43,681 nucleotides of DNA from an uncultured Verrucomicrobiota bacterium (GTDB lineage: Bacteria; Verrucomicrobiota; Verrucomicrobiia; Opitutales; Opitutaceae). The translations under genes were made by a program, and so were the position numbers. Under the pieces are notes generated by a model that had not been told where the DNA came from, ran no database searches, and saw only the letters and a program-made list of their open reading frames with translations. This document shows, one piece after another, positions 35,109 to 42,809 of this stretch. The number at the start of each line of letters is the position of its first letter. Within the stretch, counting starts at the first letter, position 1. Location of the stretch: positions 1 through 43,681 of the forward strand of contig CAIVJE010000010.1 of the NCBI GenBank assembly GCA_903906135.1, given 5' to 3'.

Positions 35109-37016
35109 TTAAAGGACTTGCAGGGTCTTGCGATAGAATCTGACGACTTCGTCGGGATCGTCGGTGAAGAGAATATAATCTACAATCCAGGCCGGCGCCC
35201 GATTGGTGCGGATCATTTCACGCAGTTGCCGGCGTAGGTCGCCCCAGAATTTCGAATTAAAGAAAACATAAGGCACGCGCGGCCGGATCCCGAGTTTGAG
35301 ATTGCACATCTCGATGCCAATTTCCTCGAGCGTGCCGACGCCGCCGACGTTGAAAATACAGAAATCAGCCGCTTCGAACCATTTTTGGCGAAAGTGCCGC
35401 GAGGTCTCTTGGAAGGTGTTGAAGAAATCCACGCCGAGTTCCGGCGGCTGAGCCTCAAGCTCAAGAAAACACGCTCCGGTGAGGGCGCCTTTGCCGCGGG
35501 CCTGGTCAGTCGCTAGGCGCATAACCCCACCACCACCGCCTGTGAGTACGCCGACGTTAGGTCCGATAAAGCCGGTGAGTTGTTCGACGAGCCGCGTGAT
35601 GCGATCGGTGTCCGCTTGTTCGATCCCCACGGCCGAACCATAAAAAGCGAGGATGGTGCTCTCTTGAAATTTGCGCGCCATTTCCTCACGCACGAAGAAG
35701 CTGTGTTCTTTTTTATACGTATGCACGTAGAGGTCTTTGGTGACTTCGTCGTACCAATAGACCTGCACGCCGATCGCGTTAAAAGTATCGAGGCGCGCGT
35801 GGGCGTTGCTGGAGAGAAAATAACCGTGAGTGCGAGAGGCTTGGCGAAAAATGATTCGTTTAAGTTTTACATCGCCAACGCGCGTGAGGAGCTCGATGTG
35901 CTCCAGCAGGTCTGGAAAATAATTGATGATCAAGGTGTCGGCATCGCTGGGGGCAGCATCGAGTGCTTGAATCATCGTGCGACTGCCGATGGGGCAGGCG
36001 GCACTGGCTAGGAATTTTTTGAGATCTTCATTGGCGCGGACGAGGACGCTGCGATTTTCCATGGTCGCGCTCTGGCCCCGCACGGTGATTTTAGTTTTCG
36101 GGCGAGCCTCAGGGGTGTCGAGGGGCGGATTGCGATCAAGGCATTGGTAAAGGCTACTGGCGGTGGACAGCAGTCTTTGGCGTTTCTTGGTCAGGGTTTT
36201 GACCTCGGGGTCAGTAAACGGTGGCGCGCGGAAAATATCGACGGAGACCATCGGGTTGACCACGGGCTGGTCGCCGGTGTTATAAATTTCCAGCATGATA
36301 TTTGTGCCGAAAGTTTTAATGGGGTCGAGGAGCACCGCGCTCGTGTGGAGGCCAAAATTACCTTCGCCTTGATTCAGGACGACATAGTGTTCCTTCAGGT
36401 ACATCGAACAACTCGTGAGAATACCGGAGCGCGGCGGAATGGTCAGCGGCGAGGCGTCGTGGCGAATCTGCACCTTATCGAGAAAATTGCGCCCCGCATT
36501 GCCGCTGACGATGAGCTCGAAATTGATCCGCTGCAGACGCGGCGAGAGGGTGTAGTTAACTTGATGCGGGGTAAGAAAGACCCGACCGCGCGAGTCGATG
36601 CTGATCGTATTGGGTAGTTTAAGGCCATTGGTTTTAACGGCCTCCCAGATCTCAGCACTCGAAAGCTTGGCCGCAGCTGGGGCGTAGAAAAGGCGGCCGA
36701 CGGGTGATCCGGGGCGGAGAAGTTTTTTCCAATAGGCGGCGTTGGGGAAGTTGGCGTCGTAAATGAAAGCGTCAGCGGATAACAAGAGGCGATGACCGTC
36801 GACGGTGGGTGGTCCTTGGAGATGCATCTCGATCCCGATGCGTGCGAGTGAGCTGCGTTCGGTGAAATGAAGATCCGCTAGGTGCGCTTGGAGAAACGCC
36901 ATCTCCGCAGGGTTGCGCGGCCAGAAGACGAGGGTGAGGGCAACTTTGTCGCCGCCGCGGTTCTTAACCGTGAGGATCTGGCCATCCGTACTGTGCCAGA
37001 ATTGGTTTTCGTTCAT
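35109..37016 (-). CDS. LOG-family (TIGR00730-like) protein with a large N-terminal extension
   Basis: The 635-residue protein ends in a Rossmann-type LOG domain (about 445-635). The domain has ILAFYGSAV, the nucleotide-binding GVLTGGGGGVMRLA (from about 489) and NVGGVGTLEEIG (about 557-568), a variant of the usual PGGxGTxxE with Val for Pro. LOG proteins cleave nucleoside monophosphates to the base (cytokinin-activating phosphoribohydrolases or related nucleosidases) and normally have about 180-250 residues. The N-terminal 440 residues are beta-rich at first (LTLVFWPRNPAEMAFL) and hold an acidic/aromatic middle part. I cannot match them to a family. The protein is cytoplasmic, with no signal peptide. 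Confidence 0.8.
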   Translation of the reverse strand: MNENQFWHSTDGQILTVKNRGGDKVALTLVFWPRNPAEMAFLQAHLADLHFTERSSLARIGIEMHLQGPPTVDGHRLLLSADAFIYDANFPNAAYWKKLLRPGSPVGRLFYAPAAAKLSSAEIWEAVKTNGLKLPNTISIDSRGRVFLTPHQVNYTLSPRLQRINFELIVSGNAGRNFLDKVQIRHDASPLTIPPRSGILTSCSMYLKEHYVVLNQGEGNFGLHTSAVLLDPIKTFGTNIMLEIYNTGDQPVVNPMVSVDIFRAPPFTDPEVKTLTKKRQRLLSTASSLYQCLDRNPPLDTPEARPKTKITVRGQSATMENRSVLVRANEDLKKFLASAACPIGSRTMIQALDAAPSDADTLIINYFPDLLEHIELLTRVGDVKLKRIIFRQASRTHGYFLSSNAHARLDTFNAIGVQVYWYDEVTKDLYVHTYKKEHSFFVREEMARKFQESTILAFYGSAVGIEQADTDRITRLVEQLTGFIGPNVGVLTGGGGGVMRLATDQARGKGALTGACFLELEAQPPELGVDFFNTFQETSRHFRQKWFEAADFCIFNVGGVGTLEEIGIEMCNLKLGIRPRVPYVFFNSKFWGDLRRQLREMIRTNRAPAWIVDYILFTDDPDEVVRFYRKTLQVL

Positions 37017-37192
37017 GGGATTGGCTATCTTTAGGGGGGTGAGCGCTTACTGACAAGCTTGCGCTGGCGTGGTTCCTGCCGTGATTTTTCTAGCCAAAGG
37101 GGTTGATTTTTAACTGAGGTTCTCCAAGTTCCGACGTTTTTAACGGCACAAAATCACTCGGGCCGTTTCTCAACCGAGTTTACCCATACGAT

Positions 37193-37978
37193 ATGAAATT
37201 CCCATCCAAGCTCACGGCCGCTCTCTTCGGCCTCGTTCTCCTCAACGCTGCTTCTGCGGAAGATGCGGTTAAATTTAACGTTCCAGGCGTGGCCGTCGGT
37301 GCCACCGCCGCGGCTAAACCAGCAGCGCCCAAGTTCACTGAGGCGCAAATTGCCGAGGCCTATGGTTGGTATATGGGCGGGCAAATGGGCTTGCGCCAAA
37401 TGGAATTCACGCAAGCGCAAGTCGAAGCCATGGCGCGCGGCATGATTGGGGCAGCCGCCGGCGGGCAGCCATCTTTTGATGCGAAAGCCATCGGACCTGA
37501 GGTCGAGGCTTTCTTGGGCAAGAAAAATGAGGCCTTCATGACCAAATTGCGTTACCAAAATATGGCGGCGAGCACGGCCTTCTTTGAGAAACTTAAGGAA
37601 AATAAAAATGTCGTCTCCCTTCCGAGCGGACTGCGCTATGAAATCGTGAAGCCCGGTACGGGCGCGGTCCCGCAGCCTGGTCAGTTGCTGAGCATGCATT
37701 ATACGGGGGCGCTGGTTTCGGGCCAGATTTTCGACAACACGCGTGAACGTGGTCAGCCAGCCGAGCTGGTCCTGCAGGACGGCGTGGTGATTCCTGGCAT
37801 GTTCGAGGGCCTGCAGAAAATTGGCGTCGGCGGCACCATCAAGCTCTACATTCCGCCTTCGCTCGCTTATGGCGATCAGGGCAGCCAAGTGATTCCTCCG
37901 GGCGCAACGCTCATCTTCGAGATCGAAGTCTTAAGCGCCAAGGAAGCACCGAAGGTGCCGGCGCCGGCTGCTAAATAA
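37193..37978 (+). CDS. FKBP-type peptidyl-prolyl cis-trans isomerase, exported
   Basis: The 261-residue protein has a signal peptide (MKFPSKLTAALFGLVLLNAASA). A helical N-terminal dimerisation-type domain (about 47-140, YGWYMGGQMGLRQMEF) follows, then an FKBP domain (about 142-250: MHYTGALVSGQIFDNT, VIPGMFEGLQKIGVGG, IPPSLAYGDQG and PPGATLIFEIEVL). The layout is that of FkpA/Mip, periplasmic or outer-membrane folding chaperones. A strong intrinsic terminator follows. It diverges from the LOG-family gene; the 176-bp gap shows no convincing promoter. Confidence 0.94.
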   Translation: MKFPSKLTAALFGLVLLNAASAEDAVKFNVPGVAVGATAAAKPAAPKFTEAQIAEAYGWYMGGQMGLRQMEFTQAQVEAMARGMIGAAAGGQPSFDAKAIGPEVEAFLGKKNEAFMTKLRYQNMAASTAFFEKLKENKNVVSLPSGLRYEIVKPGTGAVPQPGQLLSMHYTGALVSGQIFDNTRERGQPAELVLQDGVVIPGMFEGLQKIGVGGTIKLYIPPSLAYGDQGSQVIPPGATLIFEIEVLSAKEAPKVPAPAAK

Positions 37979-38008
37979 GTCGTGGCGCGTTAAATTAATT
38001 CTGCCGAC

Positions 38009-38040
38009 AAAGCGCTTCCCGCAAGGGAGGCGCTTTTTAT
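38009..38040 (+). terminator. Rho-independent terminator after the FKBP gene
   Basis: A 12-bp stem (38009-38020 with 38025-38036, one wobble pair) closed by a GCAA tetraloop ends in TTTTTAT. It follows the FKBP stop by about 30 bp. The convergent threonine aldolase gene stops at 38037, and on its strand the stem is followed by only a short T run, so it may also serve that gene weakly. Confidence 0.9.
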
Positions 38041-39125
38041 TGTTTGGCTGAAGCGCTTGCTGAGCTGAGCACGGCGCGTAATTCGGCCGCGAATTGATCA
38101 ACAATGTCCGGAGTAGTGGCCCACGAACACATGAGGCGGTAACCGTGTTCTCCAATGAATCGATAAAAATGCCAGCCACGGGCCCACATCGTTTCAGCGG
38201 CGGCGGCGGGCAGTTCGACAAAGAGACCATTCACGGCAGGTTCGGTGATGAATTTTAATTGCGGCAGTGGGCGTAACGCGGCGGCGAGACGCTGCGTCAT
38301 CGCGTTGGCGTGCGCCGCGTGCTTGAGCCAAGCGCCCGTTTCGAGCATGCCGACCCATTGCGCGCTAGCGAAACGCTGCTTGGACGCGAGCTGGGCCGCT
38401 TGCTTCACGCGGTAGTTGAATTCACGGGCCAGCTCATGATTAAAGAAGACGACGGCTTCGGTGCTGTTCATGCCATTTTTAGTGCCGCCAAAGCTAAGCA
38501 CATCCACCCCCGCTCGCCAGGTGAAGTCGGCTGGGCTGATGCCGTCTGTCGCTAAGGCCGCGGCGGCGTTGGCGAAGCGGGCGCCGTCCATTTGCAGGGT
38601 CAGCTGGTGCTTTTTGGCCACGGCACTGAGCGCCCTGACTTCGTCGGGGTGATAAAGGGTGCCCCATTCAGTGGACTGCGTGAGCGAAAGCGCGCCGGCC
38701 TTGGAGAAGTGCACGTCGGTGCGTTTTAGCGCTGCCCGTTCGACATCAGCCGGCAATAATTTTCCGTGGGGTCCAGCCACTGAGATGATTTTGGCCCCGC
38801 CGGTAAAGAATTCCGGCGCCGCACATTCATCATTATCTAAATGGGAATATTGATGACAGATGACGCTATGGTAACTGCGGCATAAGGCGGCGAGCGCTAG
38901 GGCATTGGCGGCTGTGCCGTTGAAGATAAAATAAACATCGCAGTTGGTTTCAAAAATATCGCGGATGAGAGTTTTCGCTCGCAGCGTCCAGTCATCCTGC
39001 CCGTAGGAGGGCGCGGCTCCCTTATTGGCCGCATTGAGAGCGCTCAGGGCTTCCGGCGTGATCCCAGCCGTATTATCGCTAGCGAAACTATAATCGTGGT
39101 GAACTACATTATCAGGGGAGGGCAT
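38037..39125 (-). CDS. Threonine aldolase family PLP enzyme
   Basis: The 362-residue enzyme belongs to the beta-eliminating lyase/threonine aldolase group, which splits L-threonine or allo-threonine to glycine and acetaldehyde. Visible blocks are FASDNTAGITPEAL, FNGTAANALAL, HQYSHLDNDECAAPEFFTGG, MDGARFANAAAAL and the PLP lysine in LSFGGTKNGM (K216). A GATAAT hexamer (39145-39150, minus strand) about 20 bp before the ATG could be its -10 box, without a good -35. It converges with the FKBP gene and diverges from aroK. Confidence 0.92.
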   Translation of the reverse strand: MPSPDNVVHHDYSFASDNTAGITPEALSALNAANKGAAPSYGQDDWTLRAKTLIRDIFETNCDVYFIFNGTAANALALAALCRSYHSVICHQYSHLDNDECAAPEFFTGGAKIISVAGPHGKLLPADVERAALKRTDVHFSKAGALSLTQSTEWGTLYHPDEVRALSAVAKKHQLTLQMDGARFANAAAALATDGISPADFTWRAGVDVLSFGGTKNGMNSTEAVVFFNHELAREFNYRVKQAAQLASKQRFASAQWVGMLETGAWLKHAAHANAMTQRLAAALRPLPQLKFITEPAVNGLFVELPAAAAETMWARGWHFYRFIGEHGYRLMCSWATTPDIVDQFAAELRAVLSSASASAKQ

Positions 39126-39281
39126 GCCGTCACAGAATGAAATTATTATCTAGCCTTGAACAGGGTGAATTTATTCCGGGCCGGCGCGGTGATCGACTAG
39201 CAACGGGCGCCGGCGCAGTCGTCGAGGCCCTTAACCCGTTCTTGCGCCCGTGACTTTCGCGGTGTTCGTTAGGTTCGACAA

Positions 39282-39818
39282 ATGACTGTCTCAGATCTCA
39301 ATCTCTACCTCGTGGGGTTTATGGGTACGGGTAAAAGTACCATTGGCCGCTTGCTGGCGCGGCAGCTCAATTTTCAATTTCTCGACAGCGATCACGAAAT
39401 AGAGCGGACGCAAGGTAAGGCGGTGACGCAGATTTTTGCGGAAGAAGGGGAGGCTAAATTCCGTGAACTCGAACTCGCTTTTATTGAGCACGGTCATCCG
39501 CCGCAGGGTTGCATTGTCGCCTGTGGCGGGGGCTTGGTGGTGCCGCCGGGGCGCCGTGAATTGCTGAAGAGTCGTGGAGTGGTGATTTGTTTGCACGCTT
39601 CGGTTGAGACTATTTTAGAGCGAACCTTGCACGCTACGCATCGGCCGTTGCTCCAAGTGGCGGATCCCGCGGAGCGGGTGCGCACCCTCTACGCTCAGCG
39701 GGAGGAAATCTATCGAGGGACGGGGACCATGGTGCTGACGGATCATCGGTCCATGAAAGAAATCGCGGCGCACGTGCTGCGGGTTTATCGTCAAGAAGCT
39801 CAGTCGACAAAATCATGA
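39282..39818 (+). CDS. aroK: Shikimate kinase
   Basis: AroK phosphorylates shikimate in the chorismate pathway. The 178-residue P-loop enzyme has Walker A GFMGTGKST (K18), the shikimate-binding FLDSDHEIE and FRELE segments, CGGGLVVPP, and the lid arginine region in THRPLL. Its stop overlaps the queG start in ATGA, so the two are translationally coupled. The 156-bp upstream gap contains the palindrome GCGCCGGCGC but no clear promoter. Confidence 0.96.
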   Translation: MTVSDLNLYLVGFMGTGKSTIGRLLARQLNFQFLDSDHEIERTQGKAVTQIFAEEGEAKFRELELAFIEHGHPPQGCIVACGGGLVVPPGRRELLKSRGVVICLHASVETILERTLHATHRPLLQVADPAERVRTLYAQREEIYRGTGTMVLTDHRSMKEIAAHVLRVYRQEAQSTKS

Positions 39819-41047
39819 CCGCGAGTGTGGGCGCAGCGGTAACCGGTGAGCGCCGCGAGTTGCTGCGTCGCCGATTGCAGGCTTTGGGTTTTGATGAAGT
39901 GCGTTTTGCGGCCGTGACATCCGTTGGTCGCGCCGGGCTGGCGCCATGGTTAGATCAAGGGCTGCAGGCGGATATGGCCTGGATGGAGCGAACCAAAGAA
40001 AAACGGCTCAATCCCGATCTCGTCTTGGCGGGGGCGCGCACCGTTATTATTTTGGGCGTGAATTATGGGTCGCCCGCTGGGCGGCAAGCACTCGCGGCCG
40101 CCGCGGGTGAAAGGGGCAAGCCGGCGCGCGCTCCCGTTTGGGCGCGTTATGCGCTGCATGCTGATTATCACGATACGATCAAGCCAGGGCTAGCCGCGGC
40201 TGGGCGAGTGCTCGAGGAGCTGGGTGGGCTAGCCGCGACCGATTATCGTTACTATGTCGACACGGGTCCTGTGTTGGAACGCGGCTGGGCCGCGCGCAGC
40301 GGTTTGGGCTTTCGCGGGAAAAATGCGATGCTGATATCCAAGCAGCACGGGAATTGGCTTTTTCTCGCGTCGATCCTGACGCGTTGGGCAATCACGGCTG
40401 ATGAGCCGCTCCGCAAGAAACTGCCAACGCCGGACCAACTTGAGCCGACCGGTTTGCTGTGCGGCAAATGTACGCGTTGCCTCGACGCATGTCCGACGGA
40501 AGCTTTTTCTCAACCAGGGGTAGTTGATGCGCGCCGCTGCATTTCCTATCACACAATTGAAAACAAGGGGATTATTCCCCGCGAGTTGCGGCGAGGGATC
40601 GGCGCGCGCATTTATGGTTGCGATGTTTGTTTGGAGGTTTGTCCGTGGAATCGCTTCGCTCAGGCTGGTCGGCGGATGTTGCTCAGCGCGCGCGGGGATA
40701 TTGCCGAACTCGAATTGGGGGAGATTCTCGCCCTCACCCCACTGCGTTTTGCCGAGATTTTTAAAGGGACCGCCATCAAGCGACTCAAACTGGTTGGTCT
40801 ATTGCGTAATGCGTGTATCGTGGCAGCTAATACGGGAGCGGCCGATTTATTGCCGACACTTCAGCAACTTGCCGAGCATGCCTCACCGATCGTTCGTGCT
40901 CATGCGGTGTGGGCCGTGCAACAATTGGCCGGGGCTGCCCCCGCTCAAACGAGACTCGCGGTCGCTCGGTTGCGTGAAACCGATCCGCTGGTTTTGGCGG
41001 AATATGATCAGGGCGCCAGTGACTTGGCCGCGCATGGCCCAACTTAA
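39815..41047 (+). CDS. queG: Epoxyqueuosine reductase
   Basis: QueG reduces epoxyqueuosine to queuosine in tRNA, using cobalamin and two iron-sulfur clusters. The 410-residue protein shows the catalytic aspartate in YVDTGPVLERGWAARSGLGFRGKN (D149). All eight cluster cysteines are present: C216, C219, C222 and C226 in LLCGKCTRCLDACP, C242, and C269, C272 and C276 in CDVCLEVCPW. A HEAT-like C-terminal region (about 325-400) follows, as in other members of the family. It overlaps aroK by four bases and converges with the thioesterase gene, also with a four-base overlap. Confidence 0.96.
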   Translation: MTASVGAAVTGERRELLRRRLQALGFDEVRFAAVTSVGRAGLAPWLDQGLQADMAWMERTKEKRLNPDLVLAGARTVIILGVNYGSPAGRQALAAAAGERGKPARAPVWARYALHADYHDTIKPGLAAAGRVLEELGGLAATDYRYYVDTGPVLERGWAARSGLGFRGKNAMLISKQHGNWLFLASILTRWAITADEPLRKKLPTPDQLEPTGLLCGKCTRCLDACPTEAFSQPGVVDARRCISYHTIENKGIIPRELRRGIGARIYGCDVCLEVCPWNRFAQAGRRMLLSARGDIAELELGEILALTPLRFAEIFKGTAIKRLKLVGLLRNACIVAANTGAADLLPTLQQLAEHASPIVRAHAVWAVQQLAGAAPAQTRLAVARLRETDPLVLAEYDQGASDLAAHGPT

Positions 41048-41454
41048 GCTGCGGGCGGAAAGTAGGCGCGCATTTTTTCGGTAAAGAGAGCCGGCGGGCG
41101 GACGGGTTCGCCGGCTTTATTAATGAAGCCATGGACCGTGAAGCCGGTGACAAGGAGGTCGTCACCGCGACGGATTTCGTAATCAAGCCTGATGCGCAGC
41201 AGGGGACGCTCATGCAGCCGAGTAATGATCGTTACGGTATCATCGTAGAGCGCTGGTTTGGCAAATTTAACCCCGAGTTCAACCACTGGCAGGAGATATC
41301 CCTGCGTTTCCAGCTCACGATAAGGCAAGCCACATTCTTTGAGGAGCGTGGTGCGACCAACCTCAAACCAGGGCAAATAATTTCCGTGATAGACGATACC
41401 CATCATATCGGTTTCAGCGTAGCGAACGGTGATTTGGGTGCGCGATTCGATCAT
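41044..41454 (-). CDS. Acyl-CoA thioesterase, YbgC/4HBT hot-dog family
   Basis: This 136-residue single hot-dog protein has the YbgC-type active-site block VRYAETDMMGIVYHGNYLPWFEVGR, in which the aspartate is catalytic. The family hydrolyses acyl-CoA or acyl-ACP thioesters; in proteobacteria a member is tied to the Tol-Pal system. No tol genes are present. It lies 4 bp downstream of a glycosyltransferase gene on the same strand and overlaps the convergent queG by four bases. Confidence 0.92.
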   Translation of the reverse strand: MIESRTQITVRYAETDMMGIVYHGNYLPWFEVGRTTLLKECGLPYRELETQGYLLPVVELGVKFAKPALYDDTVTIITRLHERPLLRIRLDYEIRRGDDLLVTGFTVHGFINKAGEPVRPPALFTEKMRAYFPPAA

Positions 41455-41458
41455 GGGC

Positions 41459-42637
41459 TTAGGTGGTGAGGCTAGGATTTACTGGTTGGCCGAGTAAGGA
41501 TTGCACCGCGTCGGTCCACGTATGGCGAATTGCCCGGATGCGACCGGCCTCGCCTAGGCGGTGGCGAAGAGCGGGGTCGGCGATGAGTTGGGCAAAAGCT
41601 GCGGTCAGCGCTACCGTGTCGCCCGGTGTGACCAGCAAGCCAGTTTCCCCATGCGCCACGGCCTCGGGCACGCCGCCAATGGCATGCGCAATAATCGGAA
41701 GGCCATGCGCGCCGGCTTCAAGATAGACGAGGCCAAATCCCTCGACGCTTTGTTTGTGCGGCATACTCGTCATCGCAAAGATATCTGCTTGGGCGTAAAT
41801 ATCACTCAGTTGGTTATCAGGAATATCCCCTAGGAATTTGACCGAAAAATCCGCCTCAAGACTGGCCGCCTCGAGGGCGGCATCGTAGTTATCTTTGCCG
41901 TGAGACCCGACGAGCCAGTATTCGAGCGAGGCGCGCTGGTCGGCGGGGAGCGCCTGGAGCGCGGCGATGACTTGCAGCTGGCCTTTCCGTGGGTTAAGGC
42001 GGGCAACGGTCAGGATGATTGTTTTGGGCTTGGGGTTTGGAATTCTCGCTAAGGCGCACGAGGCCAGGTCAGTGCGTAAGGCACCTAGCGTGATTACAGC
42101 TTTTGGCGTGGCGGAAGGAAAATGTTGGCGGAGGAGATCGAGCGCAAAGGCGCTGACGACGCCAATCCTCGTGGCCTTGCGTAGGAGATGGGTGGTGCTC
42201 CAGCGCAAAATCCAACGGGAGGATAACCATTGGATTTCTGATCCATGGAAGGTCAAAACGAGTTGCGCCGGCTTTAGGCGATCGAGGTATTGTAAGAAAA
42301 GCAGGGCGAGCAGAGGGCCGGGCTCAGGCACATACAAAATTGCGGTTCGCAATCGTTTACGTTCGGCAATGAGTCGGCGAGCCATACGCCATTGGCTCAA
42401 TAAACTGTGATCGCCGGCAATGGGCAGGCGTTTGATTTCATAGTTGCGCGGCAACTCTGGTACGCCTGGCGGGAGGGCCGGAGCCCAGACTTCGACGGAG
42501 TAACCTAAATCTTGGGCGGCTCTAGCCATCTCGGTGGCGTAGACCGCGATCCCCCCGCGATGGGGGAAAAATTCATGGGTAACCAAAATCAGCGACTGGC
42601 CAAGCTGAGGGGGTTTACTGAGGAGAGGGAGCGACAT
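41459..42637 (-). CDS. Glycosyltransferase family 4 protein
   Basis: The 392-residue GT-B enzyme has the GT4 N-terminal loop EFFPHRGGIAVYATEMARAA. Its C-terminal donor-binding half (about 205-385) carries ILTVARLNPRKGQLQVIAAL, a QADIFAMTS segment and the nucleotide-sugar motif EGFGLVYLEAGAHGLPIIAHAIGGVPEAV. It probably transfers a sugar to a lipid or polysaccharide acceptor; donor and acceptor cannot be told from the sequence. It is followed by the thioesterase gene after 4 bp and diverges from the ACP-dehydratase fusion. Confidence 0.92.
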   Translation of the reverse strand: MSLPLLSKPPQLGQSLILVTHEFFPHRGGIAVYATEMARAAQDLGYSVEVWAPALPPGVPELPRNYEIKRLPIAGDHSLLSQWRMARRLIAERKRLRTAILYVPEPGPLLALLFLQYLDRLKPAQLVLTFHGSEIQWLSSRWILRWSTTHLLRKATRIGVVSAFALDLLRQHFPSATPKAVITLGALRTDLASCALARIPNPKPKTIILTVARLNPRKGQLQVIAALQALPADQRASLEYWLVGSHGKDNYDAALEAASLEADFSVKFLGDIPDNQLSDIYAQADIFAMTSMPHKQSVEGFGLVYLEAGAHGLPIIAHAIGGVPEAVAHGETGLLVTPGDTVALTAAFAQLIADPALRHRLGEAGRIRAIRHTWTDAVQSLLGQPVNPSLTT

Positions 42638-42771
42638 CAGTCGGATTGGGATGATTAAATCGGCGAGCGATTACTAAGAGATGCCCAAAATGAAACCGGA
42701 TGTGGCCTCGTAACCTTCAGCAAGTCAATCGGCTAAACCAGCGGGGGGGGCGGCACAGAGGGTTATTTTTT

Positions 42772-42785
42772 GGATTTACAAATCC
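42772..42785. promoter_or_regulatory. Inverted repeat upstream of the ACP-dehydratase gene
   Basis: GGATTT-AC-AAATCC is an inverted repeat with 6-bp half-sites and a 2-bp centre, about 25 bp before the ATG of the ACP-dehydratase fusion. Its place fits an operator for either divergent gene. No known regulator site is recognised, and no promoter hexamers next to it are convincing. Confidence 0.25.
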
Positions 42786-42809
42786 CCGACCTTCCCATTG
42801 ATTACTTCA

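Noticed and set aside
37154-37888. Open 244-codon frame on the minus strand over the FKBP gene
   Set aside because: It lies antisense to a clear FKBP gene, and its translation has no recognisable domain. It is a by-product of GC-rich codon use.
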